A stretch of DNA of 64,000 nucleotides from Watersipora subatra. Taxonomy: Eukaryota; Bryozoa; Gymnolaemata; Cheilostomatida; Watersiporidae. Shown here in pieces: positions 12,801 through 26,404 of this stretch; positions within the stretch are counted from its first letter, which is position 1; each line of letters opens with the position of its first letter. The stretch lies in the NCBI RefSeq assembly GCF_963576615.1, contig NC_088708.1:53865196-53929195 (forward strand), in the 5' to 3' direction. Made by a program: the position numbers and the translations under genes. The notes under the pieces were generated by a model. That model saw only the letters and a program-made list of their open reading frames with translations, was not told the DNA's origin and made no database searches.

Positions 12801-15800
12801 AAATCACATATGAGGCTTCAAAAATAATAAGTGATATACTTGGATGTATATAGAACAAAACACATATGGGGCTTCCATAATAAGAAGTGATATATAATGA
12901 AGTGTATTTAACAAATCACATATGGGGCTTTCATAATAATAAGAGATATATAATTATGCAAGTGTATAGAACAAATCACATATGGGGCTTTCATAATAAG
13001 AAGTGATATATAATGAGGTGTATTTAACGAATCACATATGGGGCTTTCATAATAATAAGAGATATATAATTATGCAAGTGTAGAGAACAAACCACATATG
13101 GGCTTTCATAATAAGAAGTGATATATAATGAGGTGTATTTAACGAATCACATATGGGGCTTTCATAATAATAAGAGATATATAATTATGCATGTGTATAG
13201 AAAAAATCACATATGAGGCTTTCATAATAATAAGAGATATATAATTATGCAAGTGTATAGAACAAATCACATATGAGGCTTTCATAATAATAAGAGATAT
13301 ATAATTATGCAAGTGTATAGAACAAATCACATATGAGGCTTTCATAATAATAAGAGATATATAATTATGCAAGTGTATAGAACAAATCACATATGGGGCT
13401 TTCATAATAAGAAGTGATATAAAATGAGGTGTATTTAACGAATCACATATGGGGCTTTCATGATAATAAGAGATATATAATTATGCATGTGTATAGAAAA
13501 AATCACATATGAGGCTTTCATAATAATAAGAGATATATAATTATGCAAGTGTATAGAACAAATCACATATGAGGCTTTCATAATAATAAGAGATATATAA
13601 TTATGCAAGTGTATAGAACAAATCACATATGAGGCTTCAATAATAATAAGTGATATACTTGGATGTATATAGAACAAAACACATGTGGGGCTTCCATAAT
13701 AAGAAGTGATATATAATGAGGTGTATTTAACGAATCACATATGGGGCTTTCATAATAATAAGAGATATATAATTATGCAAGTGTATAGAACAAATCACAT
13801 ATGGGGTTTTCATAATAATAAGAGATATACAATTATGCAAGTGTATAGAACAAATCACATATGAGGCTTTCATAATAATAAGAGATATATAATTATGCAA
13901 GTGTAGAGAACAAATCACATATGGGGCTTTCATAATAATAAGAGATATACAATTATGCAAGTGTATAGAACAAATCACATATGAGGCTTCAATAATAATA
14001 AGTGATATACTTCGATGTATATAGAACAAAACACATGTGGGGCTTCCATAATAAGAAGTGATATATAATGAGGTGTATTTAACGAATCACATATGGGGCT
14101 TTCATAATAATAAGAGATATATAATTATGCAAGTGTATAGAACAAATCACATATGAGGCTTCAATAATAATAAGTGATATACTTGGATGTATATAGAACA
14201 AAACACATGTGGGGCTTCCATAATAAGAAGTGATATATAATGAGGTGTATTTAACGAATCACATATGGGGCTTTCATAATAATAAGAGATATATAATTAT
14301 GCAAGTGTATAGAACAAATCACATATGGGGCTTTCATAATAATAAGAGATATACAATTATGCAAGTGTATAGAACAAATCACATATGAGGCTTTCATAAT
14401 AATAAGAGATATATAATTATGCAAGTGTATTTAACGAATCACATATGGGGCTTTCATAATAATAAGAGATATATAATTATGCAAGTGTATAGAACAAATC
14501 ACATATGGGGCTTTCATAATAATAAGAGATATATAATTATGCAAGTGTATAGAACAAATCACATATGAGGCTTCCGTAGTAACAAGTGATATACTTGGAT
14601 GACTATATAGAACAATACACATATGGGGCTTCCATAATAAGAAGTGATATATAATGTAGTGTATTTAACAAATCACATATGGAGCTTTCATAATAATAAG
14701 TGATATATTTGGATGTATATAGAATGAATCACATATGGGGCTTCCATAATAATAAGAGATATTTTTTGGATGTATATAGAACGAATCACGTGTGTGGCTT
14801 CCATAATAAGATATATATATATGTATTTCTATGGAACAAATCTCATACGAAGCTTCCATAATAGTAATTTATATAAAGAGATGTTGGCAGAATTTAGCAT
14901 AACTGACCATTCATAACAGTAAGTGATATAAGCAAGATAAATACAGTATATATCGTATATGGAGCATTCGTAATGACAAGTTTACATACATATATGTACA
15001 TGATATAACATAAAGAGTTATTCACGGCAGTAAGTAATATGTACAAATATCTACAGGGTATTACATTAACTGAGAACTTGCAATATATATGTATATATAA
15101 ATATAATTAAACACATGATTGAGCACATATGGTGTATTGACGATAGCTGTTTGTTTACAAACATGCTGTCTGAATGTAATAAACATTTGGAATTTTCATG
15201 TTGATATTTTGATAGTTTGACACGGAATGTTGGGTAATCAAAGTTTGTCTAATGATTTCGAGTGCTGCTTTCTTAGAAGTCAGTAGCATCAGTAATATTC
15301 ATTTTTATGAAATATAACAAGTAGCATATAGTTTAGCTGCAGTTAAGAATGACCGACAAGCAAACTTATGTGAAACACTGCTGTCATATTGGTCAGTTGC
15401 ACAGCATTTTAGTTGCTATTTTCCATGGCAACTAGTAAATTATCACAAACCTTCAGGCTCCTCCTTAATAGTGTGATGGATCAATACAGAGGGATTACTG
15501 TGCATGGGTTCAGCAACTATTTTCACTTCCTGCAGTTGAACAAGCTGCATTTCTGGCTCTCCTATTAGGTGCTGTAACAATTAAATGAACAATTTTACTT
15601 GTTTTGTTTGACGCCTTTCGAAAGATTAACACATAGAGTGTTGCACTTTGTAACTAACTTGGGCAACATTAATGTACATAAATGATTTTCACACCATGTG
15701 TGATTACATCAAAAAGTAAATTAATGTTCCTACCTTAATCTGATGCATTTTAAGCCTTCGGTTCATGTTGTCAGCCCTGAATTGAACTGTCACTTCGCCT

Positions 15801-16902
15801 TAAATAAAACCAAAGTTCTTTCACGCAGTGAATGGTAAATATTCAACAGAAACACTAAAGCAATAATAGCCATGTTTTACTTGAATACCTAAAGAACTAG
15901 CCAGCACCTATATAGGAGAACTACTTCAGCCACAGCCGCTAACCAGCAACTGTGTAAAAACATTGAAAAGTTATTAATAACTAAGTAGGTATTTTGAAAC
16001 AATAATACTAGCAGTTAGCAGGAAGATTTATAACACATACGACTCAATACAAAAATGCCTATCAAAAAGTGCTAATTTTTCAAAGATGAAACCAGATCCC
16101 AAGATCACATAGCCTTTATTTTTGTACACAAATATCAAGCCTGTAGCCAACCCAAGTTTTAACGCACCTGCATGAAGTTCTGTAATGTTGGCAGTATACC
16201 ATCTACCAGATGGAGGCCAAACGGCATTCACTAAATCTCCAACGTGCCAAGAAAACAACTATAAAAGCAATATCAATGTTTAAACTTCTATACAATGCTT
16301 TCTCTATAACCCCCAAAAATATAGTTTTAGCTTTACATATACAATATATATAGAAAATGGTACAACAACTTAGACTTGTTAGAGTTTTCACAGAGCAATG
16401 CGTTTGCAGCTTAGTTGACATGACATCTTGCGTAATTTAAAAAGGTTTTTATAGGGCGATGCATTTAAAACAAAAACATTTTGCTTTAGTTGCATTTTTA
16501 AAACTTCTGCACTGTTCTCATCAGTATTCAACATACAATTTTGGTGCAATTTATTTGTTAAGTTATGCAACATCAGAACACAATTATTATACGTATAGCA
16601 CTGATAGTTAGCCTATAGTCAAAATGCTATTGCTGCTTTGCATCTCCTAGTGAAGTGAGCCTCATGTCGCATTATTGGTTAGATTATAGCCTTTTGGCAG
16701 TTAGCTAACAAGCATATCAGCGCAACTGGTAAACATGAAATATAGTGTATTCTATGAGAATATTTGTTTTTTAAGATATGATGAGTTTGACCTATGATGC
16801 CAATAGTAAAACAAAGTAACATTGTATATCAAGGTGAGGGATTACTGCCAATTTACTTACCGGTTCATCATTGCCTCGTTTACGTTTTGCCATCATTGCC
16901 AT
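9810..16902 (-). CDS. Tudor-domain and Myb/SANT-like nuclear protein, 215 aa, six exons
   Basis: Minus-strand coding exons are 16861-16902, 16168-16258, 15734-15798, 15451-15571, 10742-10876 and 9810-10003. All junctions are GT-AG and phases agree (0,1,0,1,1), giving 215 codons plus TAA. Residues 6-9 are KRKR, a possible nuclear signal. Residues 17-66 read WHVGDLVNAVWPPSGRWYTA then EVTVQF, the pattern of Tudor domains (W-x-V-G-D, aromatic cage candidates W28, W34, Y35, F51), which usually bind methylated Lys/Arg. Residues 67-151 are acidic and contain IKEE (101-104), a SUMO consensus. Residues 154-202 (KPRWTQLEKDVLSKLW onward) resemble a Myb/SANT or MADF-like helical DNA/chromatin module, less certain. 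The start is the first of three nearby Met codons (1, 3, 4). A chromatin role is inference. The 4.6-kb intron 4 is largely satellite. Confidence 0.8.
11270..14880 (-). repeat. 58-60-bp satellite array inside an intron
   Basis: About sixty tandem units, each with the core cacatatggggctttcata and variants (atgaggcttc, ataataataagagatatata, ataagaagtgatatataatg). Monomer types alternate, giving composite units, and a block from about 11290 to 12195 recurs 1,096 bp later (12386-13290): identical 62- and 60-residue frames appear in both. The array degrades after 14800. It lies wholly in intron 4 (10877-15450) of the Tudor/SANT gene. The repeated minus-strand frames are side effects. Confidence 0.95.
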
Positions 16903-18289
16903 TGCGATACGTTACGCCTTGCCATCACTAAAAACTAATGTTAGTATTTAGGATCACGCTCGTGCTGTCGCTTGACAGTACGTGCACTGCCACAAACAAA
17001 ATGCAGCCAGATCAGGCAGCTAGCTGATCATCAACTATAAACTTGCCAAATAACACTGTATATCAATTATGACCCTAGTTTACATCAGCCTAGGCCCTAG
17101 AGTGACAAAGCCTACTGCTTATCATTTGATGACGCCGTGGTTAGATTAAATCAACAATGGCCAAGCAATGGTTCACTGATGCTGACCTAGCTCAAGCTAT
17201 AAATTAACCACAAGAATGCTGACTTGGGCAATCAACTTTTGACACAGCCTGCCGCATCTTACTTGTTTGACAAATATCCAAGCACATAATGTTGGAAAAT
17301 ATTACTAGAGTAACTCGTTAGTGAAATACAGTCGTGTCTGCAAGTCCTCACTGATTTTGTCCTCTAAACTCACTTTTCTCCATCTGAATACCTTCAAACT
17401 GCATATCATCTTGTAGCAAATGATGTCAGGCACATGATAAACATAATTTAAAAATTTAAAAATTAAAATTCATTTAATTGATGATTTAAACAAAACATAT
17501 GTAAGCGGCACACACAAATAAATTAGCACCATGAAAACTGAAAGTTTTTAAAACTTGATTAACATATGAAATGTAGCTAATGAAATATTATGTGAAGTGT
17601 TAATAAAAATTGCAAAAAAACTAAAGACATAGATAAAAAACATTAATCCAGAAAATTAAAGCATACATATAGATAGACATAACTTTTCATCCGTTTCCAG
17701 GAGAGAGTTGGGTGTACAATAAGTTTCTGTTCTAATCTAGTTATAAAGAAGTCTACACTCTTTAAGAATATAATATGAAATGAATAAGAAAACGGGTTGC
17801 TAGAAATTTGTATAAAACTGGAAAAGAATCATCGTATTGCAAATAGTGACAACATAAAGGCAGCGGTGATTTCATTTATTTCTTTTACTTCATGGGGGCA
17901 ATACTGAAACATCTATTTTTAAAGGTAGAATGATGCTGAAGAGTGATGAATCTCACCAAGGTAAACAGTTTGAGCAGTTTTTAGTTGTACATTTGAATAT
18001 GAATCGGCAGCAATAAGGCATTGGACCTGATTGCAGGCTGATTTGCACCTGTGGTTATTTCATTATGTTAATGGATTGGCAACTAGCTGATAATAAACAA
18101 GTTAACAGGAATTGACGCTATAAAATTTTACAATTATTATTAATGAACATTACATGAATCGTTTACATGCCATTTAGCAATGAACAAACTCTTAATTTAT
18201 TATCTATCATAGAAGAACATAACACTCAAAAAAGAATTAATGGCAAAGTTCATAGGAACTAAGGTATTTTCAAGATAATGGCCAAAGTA
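16903..18289. other. Upstream region of the Tudor/SANT gene, no further gene seen
   Basis: The first 200 bp should hold the promoter and 5' UTR of the minus-strand gene. It is somewhat richer in G and C (around 16960-17000) than the rest, and I see no clear TATA box. Beyond it no coding frame, RNA gene or organised repeat is evident. Confidence 0.5.
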
Positions 18290-19925
18290 CTATAGTAAGT
18301 CACTTTTCGATCCGGTCCGCTTACTAAGAATTGTGTACAGGGCGATTTCAATATGCTTACTAGGATGTTTATCATTAATTTATGGCAAACATCCTGGTAA
18401 GCATTTCGAATCCGTAATCTTTTGTTTGGTCTAATACCATCAATCACTCGTTAAATCTTACTCATTCACAGTACTCCCGTCGCATTCCATAAACGTTTAC
18501 AATACGATCAGTTACTCGTTCAACTATAGAAGCAATAACTTACAACAAATATAACTAACGATACCAAGACCAAAATAACAGAATAGAATACATTGATTTG
18601 AATCGTCCATCAATAAAAACATATTCTTGAAAAAACCTTTACATTTACTGTAAAATTTGTGTTAAAAGTTATTAATAAAAGTGAATATTCAAGCTACTAT
18701 CCATGACTTATGCCTGATAGCTTTATTTTGCAAAGGTATATTTCCAACCATGTCATCATCCTTAAAATACCTTGATTAATTATCTGTCGTTGGTGCAGAG
18801 CTTACGGCTGACTTTAAAGTTACCTTTGAAATTATTAGGAAACTATCCCAAAACTGCAGATCTAATTAAATGGATACACAAAAAGCATAAGCCCATAACT
18901 GACAAAAGCGAAAAACCTCTCATCGCTATATCAAATTAACTAATGCCATACTTTAATTAAATTTTACCGCTGATGCATTTAAAATTAGATGCAAAAAGTC
19001 AAGACCGGCTGAAAGACAAAACTCATCAATAAAATTAATTTAGGTTATCGCTGACGTCATTACTTTCATTTACTATATAACAAGGCAACATTTTTTTGTC
19101 TCATCAGCAACACCCAAGCTGTGGAGAGATAGACATCAACATTGTGAATTTACCAATCGTTTTACTGAAAAATTGATGAGTCCAATGCTGAATGAGTGCT
19201 GACAATTTTGCTGCCGCTTTTGGTACAGAGCGAATATTTATTACCCTCTGGTTCAATAGCTTTGAATATCAATTTAACTTTCATTTCCCAAATATACTTT
19301 CAGTGTATAATTCTAATAACTCACCTTAAATAGTTTTTTGATTCACAGTGACACAGAAGGTAAAAAGACCAAACCCAGAGAAAAGCCACCAAAATGATGC
19401 ATAATACCCGAATGGACATATTTTTAATTGACCTCATGACTATCAAGATATTTAGTCAATTCGCTCAATAGAATGGCTGGTGTTTTTGGGTTAAAGATCA
19501 TAGTAGAGTTATCAGTCTTTTCTTCTGGATTCAAAGGTTCAGTGATTTCAATTATGGACATTCTTAACGGCTGCTGATGCCAAACTAAATCTTATGTAAT
19601 TTTATGAAATTTTAATTTTAGCTTAGAGGATAACAAGTATACAGTAATTAACCTTCACTCGGTATCAAAATTAATGCAATGCCAATTCACTGGCATTCCT
19701 GAAAAAGCTCAGAACTTCAGATTTCAAACGGTTACCGATGTTAACCATAAATTAATGGTAAGCATTCTAAACACTGACATTCCTAAAACTATTGCTCTGG
19801 AAATTACTATTTGAAATGCTTACTGATGTGTACCATAAATTAATGATAAGCATCCTAGTAAGCATATGGAAGATGCCCTGTACAAAATTCTTAGTAAACA
19901 CATCGAAAAGTGGCTTAATAATAAT
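18290..19925. mobile_element. Possible DNA transposon remnant with long inverted ends
   Basis: About 130 bp at 18293-18420 is matched in reverse complement at 19800-19915. Both share taagycacttttcgat, gcttactaagaatt, tgtacagggc, atatgcttactaggatg and tatcattaatttatgg. Part of the right end is duplicated again at about 19730-19775. The 1.6-kb span has no long open frame, so any element would be non-autonomous. Target duplications are not clear. Confidence 0.5.
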
Positions 19926-20529
19926 ACTACTAGCTGAGCAGCTTGATGCCAGCAGAAATTTCTAGCTAACTAGAAATAAGAGAAAATCGCTAAAGAAAAG
20001 CAATTGTTTCAGAGTGAGATTGTTGTAGTGAGATTGTTCCAAATCTGCTAAGTTATATGTTTAAGTATGAAAAGTGCAAGGGTTGTTTGATTCAAGCCTA
20101 TCGATTTAATACTACTTTTTGTGTTTTAAACAGAGGTTTGTGATCTTTTATTACATTTAATCAATTTCAAATATATTATGAACTTAAACTGTGCAATGAT
20201 GATGCAACGTTACATACGATATGTGTTAAAGTAGCCTGCACACATAGCAGATTTGTAGGAGTGTTTTACAAAAACTTGCTAAGCAAAATAAAACTGCGCC
20301 GGTACTTATTAACCTAGGGCATATAATTCCTCACCTTTTTTCAACAACGCGCAGGGATCGATCCGCATCATGTGATTTGCACCAATATGCAAGATGCACC
20401 TAACTACAATTCCTCTTAATTCGTAGACCCTATTATGCTTGTCATAGAAACATGTTTATTAAATCAGTGAACTAATAGAAAATTGAGTCTGTAAAATTCT
20501 ATAGCTAACCAGATAGCCATTGTAGAGCT

Positions 20530-20805
20530 CTGCCCTTTGCTGCTAAAACCACTTATCTCCCTTAAAGTGGTTTTTCGCTGCGCCGCTGGTCAAATTTGCT
20601 CTGATTAATTAGTTTGAGCAAAATTCTATTACATAATTCCTTCATCTATTATGTAATTTAAGTTCATCAACGAAGGATTATTAAGTCCTGTGTTAATTTG
20701 TAATGAGCAGTTCTATCCGCAGTTCCCTTAACAGATTTTGAGAATTCTGCAGATAAAACTACTTATCAGCTTTTAAGTAGTTTTATGCGCAGTTGAGGGA
20801 ATATG
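20530..20805. repeat. Pair of similar short hairpins
   Basis: Two stem-loops share one plan: aaaaccactt / aagtggtttt at about 20545-20575 and aaaactactt / aagtagtttt at about 20757-20792. Each is flanked by ctgc and gcgc words. They may be terminal structures of a small element. No gene is present. Confidence 0.5.
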
Positions 20806-21429
20806 ATTCATGCAATGTCTGCATCTGAAACTATTTATGAAATTTAATAAAGGCAACAGACAAAATTTCAAAGCTTACTAAACAAATATTATCTCTTTTT
20901 ACCTGTTTTTAAATTTGGACAGCTCACAAAAACGAGCGTTTACTTACATATTGGTATCTTAAGAACCTGACAACTCTCTAAAAAGCAGCGACACGTTTTA
21001 GAAGACAAGATACGGTATGAAAGATCTAAACATTTGTTGAGACCATATTTTGATTGTTCAAAGTTATACAGTCAAAAAATATACCAGTTCAGAAGAGTTT
21101 GAGTATATGTAGAGTTTTTTAAAATCAATGGTACAATGGTAAAAAAACATTTATCCATCCGAGTGTTGATCAGCAAGCAGCGAATAAAATTGCTCTCGCA
21201 ACAAGAAATAGAAAAGTAAGTTTGCGTAAAGATTTATATACTTCACTTATATTATACTTTACATACTGTCCAAAGCAATCTCAATATGGCAATTTTCAGT
21301 TAATTTGTAATATAAATCTGCATGGGACATTCTTCATATACCATTTAATTATTCTCCATACCCTTTTTTAATGTAAATTATCTTACAAATATAGTGCATT
21401 TGATTGGTTATAGCTGTTTGGATTAAAAG

Positions 21430-21665
21430 TTATGGTGCGTTTACACTGGCCGACACCGACTCCGATTAGGTGCCAATACCCCGACTCAGACAGGTACCTC
21501 CGACATTTCACGTATGGGTGCTGACACCGACTCCCACTTTACATTGCAACGATCAAACGATTTTTGTCGGTACCAACAGCCAATCACAGCGTTTCGCCGT
21601 TCTGACCTTCACCCAACCACGCGAAGACGAGTACACATAAAAATCAACGCGCTTGATGTGGAAAA
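21430..21665. other. GC-richer island of unknown nature
   Basis: Starts ggtgcgtttacactggcc and contains repeated ccgactcc / ccgacaccgactcc words and a CCAAT motif (about 21580). The opening words resemble termini of small DNA transposons, but I find no matching inverted end. The 93-residue frame from 21514 has no recognisable domain. Confidence 0.35.
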
Positions 21666-24600
21666 TTATATCCTAGTACTACACTACTACTACTGCTTAC
21701 TACTTACTTTTACTGTTCTACTGATTGTATTGTTGATGAGTTTCATACTCAGCTCGGAGTTGTATTCGCTATTCTTGCTGCTCAATAAACGATAAACGCT
21801 ATACATTTTTTAACACTTTGCGAAATCTTCTTTTTGGCATACTTCTTATGTTCTTACGAGCTACACATATAACTTTTCTATTAAAAAATGGTTACACGAT
21901 TTAGCGGATATCACCAATTTTGTTAAAGCTCAAAAGTTTCTGACGACTTGTCTTTGATTTGAAAATGTCATAATAACTTCTCAGTTTTTTTGTTTTCTAG
22001 TGCATACTGCTTTGTAGACAATCAGTTATTTTTCAGTTTTCCTGACTTATTTTTTATAATAAATCACTCCCATACTTCAAGAAGTTTAATTTTATTAGTT
22101 TCAGCAAACGATCTACTTTGTGACTGCCGCATATGGCATCACATTTACACACATGTAATATCGGATCATGCAGCACATCTCAATTCAGCATCAAAGCTTT
22201 GTACAGACATTACACTCAAACATTTATTTCATGCGTGATTTTGCCCAGTCATTTTTAGGCCAATGAAATATGCCTCAAATGTGTTATCTTCATATCCAAG
22301 CAAAATGGTTTGAACACCATGTAGAAATTGATTAAAGTAGATTCAATTACAAACTAAAGCGGATGATATATTTTTCTTCCTTTATGACATATTGGTAGCC
22401 AATACGAATAGGTCAAACAATTCAACATGACATATCCAAAAAATTTGCCGGCAGCAATATATAGCTCTTGCACAAGTCTGCAACTGCTCTTAAACCCATT
22501 TAGTTGTTCTGTGCAGTAACATTCATCATTGATGGACAGCAAATTCTCTTTGCATTTCTTTACTGTGCACCATCTATTATATCAGCTTTTCTTTAATGCA
22601 TAAATTTTTCAAATATATATAGTTTCAGGTTTGCGTACTTTTAAAAAAAATTGTTGTGAATGGTTTCATCAATATTTTACATACTGTAGCTTCAAACATT
22701 AATGTTGAGTCATTACAACATTTAAAAAACTTGTAGTTTTACACTGATGCACCTTTCCTAGCATACTATAAATGCATCTTTATTTCTATAGGTTCGAGCA
22801 TATATGGGGATGTATACTCTTATAACAAGATATGCAAAGTGCATATAGAAATATCAGTGCTAATGTAGCATGCAGCTTACCCATGTGTATCCAATGAAGT
22901 GACGAGTATAATAAGGTCTATGGTATGGCTTAGCATGCTAGTGTTGGTAACTCTAGTTTGGAAATTTATTGTAATTCAGTTATACGCTAAGTATTCAATA
23001 GTTTATGAATTATTCATTGTAGTTATTATTTGTAGTTTGGTAGTTCGGTTCACTCTTGTTCATTCATTAAAATGATTTGACAGATCATAGCAACCGAATT
23101 GCCTTGGTATAACAGCATGCTCCAGTGACTAACGAGCAAAATTAAGTGTATTCAACAACATGACCCAGTGAAGGGGCTAGCATGATCATGGGTGTACGCT
23201 AAGAGTATAATTCTTTAAAAAATGTGGGGCATTAGTCGTTGACATTCTAATAGTGACAATTGTTGTTGAAGGATTGTGAGAACAAACTTCAATTATTTAT
23301 TTGTGTTAAGCTTACAAGATACATTAGGGTGTACTACTAAAAATAATTATCATTAATGCATGATCTGTATATAAGGTGTTTTAAACTATTACAGAGAGAT
23401 GAAAAACTCATTACAGATGACACGCCTTACAATGTCATAGTCTGCACTTTATAGCAGCACCAATATTAAATATATAACTGTCATTAAATATAAGTACATA
23501 CACATATATAATATATTTACATATTATGAAAAATATATACATGTAATAAAGCTACATGTAAATGCGTACTAAGTTTACATGTTTAGTTATGTATGCACAT
23601 TCACAAGTACATCATTAATTAGCTTGATACAAAAAGAATCCTATTAACATATGATGCACACACGTATATCCATTTATTTTACAAAAGTAGATCTCCCAGC
23701 AGAATTCTAAGTCAATGGGGAAGTATGGTTAATCGGAAGTCATCTTCAGATACTAGGGATAGCTAATAAAAATTGTATACATTTATCCCCACAGGTTTAC
23801 ATAAATGGGTATGCAAATTAATATACAGATGAAGAGAATAATAGACTAATTAATTTTGATGTAAATTTTTTTGTACATTCTATTACTTGCAGATGTTAGA
23901 AAAAAGCCCATGCAATTATGTTTGTGAATGCGAACATCTATAGAAATAGAAATGTGCATGCCATGTAGCCATAAAAAATTAAATCAAGATTCAAAATGAT
24001 ACATTCTAACTCAGCTAAGTACATGGGCTTTTAAGTAGCCAGTAAAAACTACATTTTAATCAAATATATAGCTTTTTATGACACATGCTGATGTTGCGTT
24101 TGATTTTGGATTTCCTTGTTGTGCTGCGAAGACCATAACAACAATAAACTTTAAACTCTTTTTTGAGTCGTCTTTTCTCCATTATATATAAATATGTACC
24201 ATAAGGGTGGAGCAACTCCATGAGATTATATTACAATAATCATCCTTATAATGTCAATACTACAAACATAGCTTATAAAAACACCCATTTGTAATGTTAT
24301 AGCCCATTTTGCCATTTTATCGGGGCTTTTGTCATAACACAATGATTTGACAAAGTCATGTTGAAATAAATGTGAGAGATGAAGAATTTGTAGAAACTTG
24401 AATGTATGATGAGACTTGCATAAAATTGAAAATCACAGAATAAATGCATTTTAATGCTATATAGCATTAAATTATTTAACAGGATGATATTCTAAAAACC
24501 TTTAATCTAGTTTATGTGCAAACTGGCAGTTCATATTAAAATGCCATAATAACATTTATTCACTACAAAAATTTTTATTTATCAGTTTCTGATTTTAAAA

Positions 24601-24889
24601 AGCACCTTTATGAAGAAAGTTTCATAAGTTTTTTTACTGATATAAAATACCTAGCAACGCATTAAAGTGGCAAAAACTATAAAAAAGTGTACAAGAATAG
24701 TCAGCCTTGTGAGCTGACAACTCCAAATTATAATTAATTGTTTTCAAAATTATTTGTAACAATTGGGGCAGAGAATATATCAAATTTTGGGGAACAAAAT
24801 GCCCCAAAAGTGGTATATATATATGGAAATTATATATGTATATTTGCCTTGATTTGTGTACCATATATATGAAGCCCCTTAAGTTCCAC
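21666..24889. other. Non-coding AT-rich stretch
   Basis: Short open frames only, none with a recognisable domain, splice context or repeat copy elsewhere in the window. Nothing further supported. Confidence 0.5.
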
Positions 24890-24893
24890 AATA

Positions 24894-24950
24894 TGAGTAT
24901 ATATATATATATATATATATATATAGCATATATATATAGCATATATGTAA
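24894..24950. repeat. (TA)n microsatellite
   Basis: Alternating TA interrupted by tagca words. Confidence 0.9.
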
Positions 24951-25303
24951 TGCAAACTATAGTCCAGACAAACCTATTTTTATTTTCAAATACACTATTT
25001 TGGTGTTCTGGCATCTGGTTGGCTAAAAGTTCCATTAGGCAATAACCATGAATCCTATATTTTTAGTATCAAGTGTTTTAATCATGTCTTGTTAGTTTGA
25101 GCTATCTAGAACAAGTAATTACAGAGCTAAAGCTAACACAAAAAGCATGTTTTTGAGTTAAAAAATGCCTTGCGGAGGCACTTAGAGCAACAAGTAATGC
25201 GGCAGTCAGATAGTTAATGTGTTTTGTATCCATGACTGATTTTAAAAAAAACTGCTGACCGATTCTCTATCTCAATCATCGCCTAACACCTAACAAGATC
25301 GAA

Positions 25304-26271
25304 TTAATAGAAAACAAGGAGATTCTCCTCGAGCAACTCAAAAATTTGCACTTTCATACAAACCGACATTACAGGTGAGGCAGTCAGCTCATAATGACAT
25401 ATTAGCGACTCTGTATTGTCCGTTAGGTTTCCGTTGTTCAGCCACATATATGTCTGGTGAAAATCGCCAAACTTAGATATTTTTCGGTGGTAAGCACCAT
25501 GAAGAGGTTTCATGTTCCAGTCAGTTTTCCGATCATCACTGCGAAGCTCCATTGTCAGAGCAGCCGATTGAAATTCAGCTAGCAACTTATCTGAAGTGGC
25601 CATGGAGGCTGCATAAGGCTTTGATGCTTTGTTCTTCTTTTTTCATTGTCTGCTGTGCACTTTAGAGTCCCCTACCGCCATCTTTCCTATCGAGATGCAA
25701 TCTAGTAGTAACAGGTTTTGGGTGGAGTGCTCCACGCATGGTCAGCAGTTTACGAGTTGCTATATCTATTTCCTTGATGGCTTCCTCAGTCCACTTTATT
25801 ATGCCTGCTGGATATCTTATTACTGGCAGTGCGTAGGTATTTATTGCCATGACTTGGTTTTTGGCATTGAGCTGGCTCCGTAGGACCTGCCGAAGGCGTT
25901 TCTTGTATTTTGTAATGGCTTTGTGACGTACCTCGGCTTCGTGGTTGATGTTGCTTTGCATAATCCCCAAGTACTTGTACCCTTCTTCTATATATTTGAT
26001 GATACCATTTGGGATTCTTAGACCATCTGTGAACATAAAATGGTCTTTCTTAAGAATTAGCCTTCCACATTTCTCAATCCCAAATGTCATTCCGATGTCC
26101 TAGCTGTATACCTGAGTGAGGTGTAATATCGAATCAATGTCCCTTTCTTTGTCATCCATGTAGAAAAGGTGGTTTATCTTGGTGCCACTCTTAAACTGGT
26201 ACCCACATTGAGTCTTCTCCAGCATATTGCTTAGGCATATGCAGAAGAGCAGGGGTGATAAGGACTTACCT

Positions 26272-26272
<1 letters not shown>
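25304..26272 (-). mobile_element. Degenerate R2-like non-LTR retrotransposon fragment
   Basis: On the minus strand the translation runs from SLSPLLFCICLSNML, through the reverse-transcriptase active-site box FYMDD (near 26160), HLTQVYS, a stop, then FGIEKCGRLILKK, YKYLGIM, INTYALPVIRYPAGIIKWTE, RKLLTMRGALHP and ending GGRGL (25662). A frameshifted continuation (25304-25603) has DWNMKPLHGAY and NTESLICHYELTA. This order matches the RT palm/thumb and linker of R2/R4-type LINE proteins widespread in invertebrates. A short deletion follows the FYMDD box, and stops and a frameshift show it is dead. The 5' end is cut at the TA microsatellite and no 3' endonuclease domain is present. Confidence 0.85.
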
Positions 26273-26311
<39 letters not shown>

Positions 26312-26404
26312 ACATATATACAATGTATATATATAAATATATATATATATATACATGTATATATGTATATATATATACAATGTATATATATAAATATATA
26401 TATA
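26273..26404. repeat. (TA)n microsatellite left of the palindrome
   Basis: TA-rich tract with tgtatatata interruptions joins the LINE fragment directly to the palindrome. Confidence 0.9.

Noticed and set aside
11362-14859. A series of 60-100-residue minus-strand frames with repeated SYVICSIHLHNYISLII-like peptides
   Set aside because: They are translations of the intronic 58-60-bp satellite, interrupted at irregular unit boundaries, and lie inside a well-supported intron.
11270-14880. CRISPR-like array
   Set aside because: Units are contiguous satellite monomers with no unique spacers, no cas genes, and a eukaryotic spliced-gene context.
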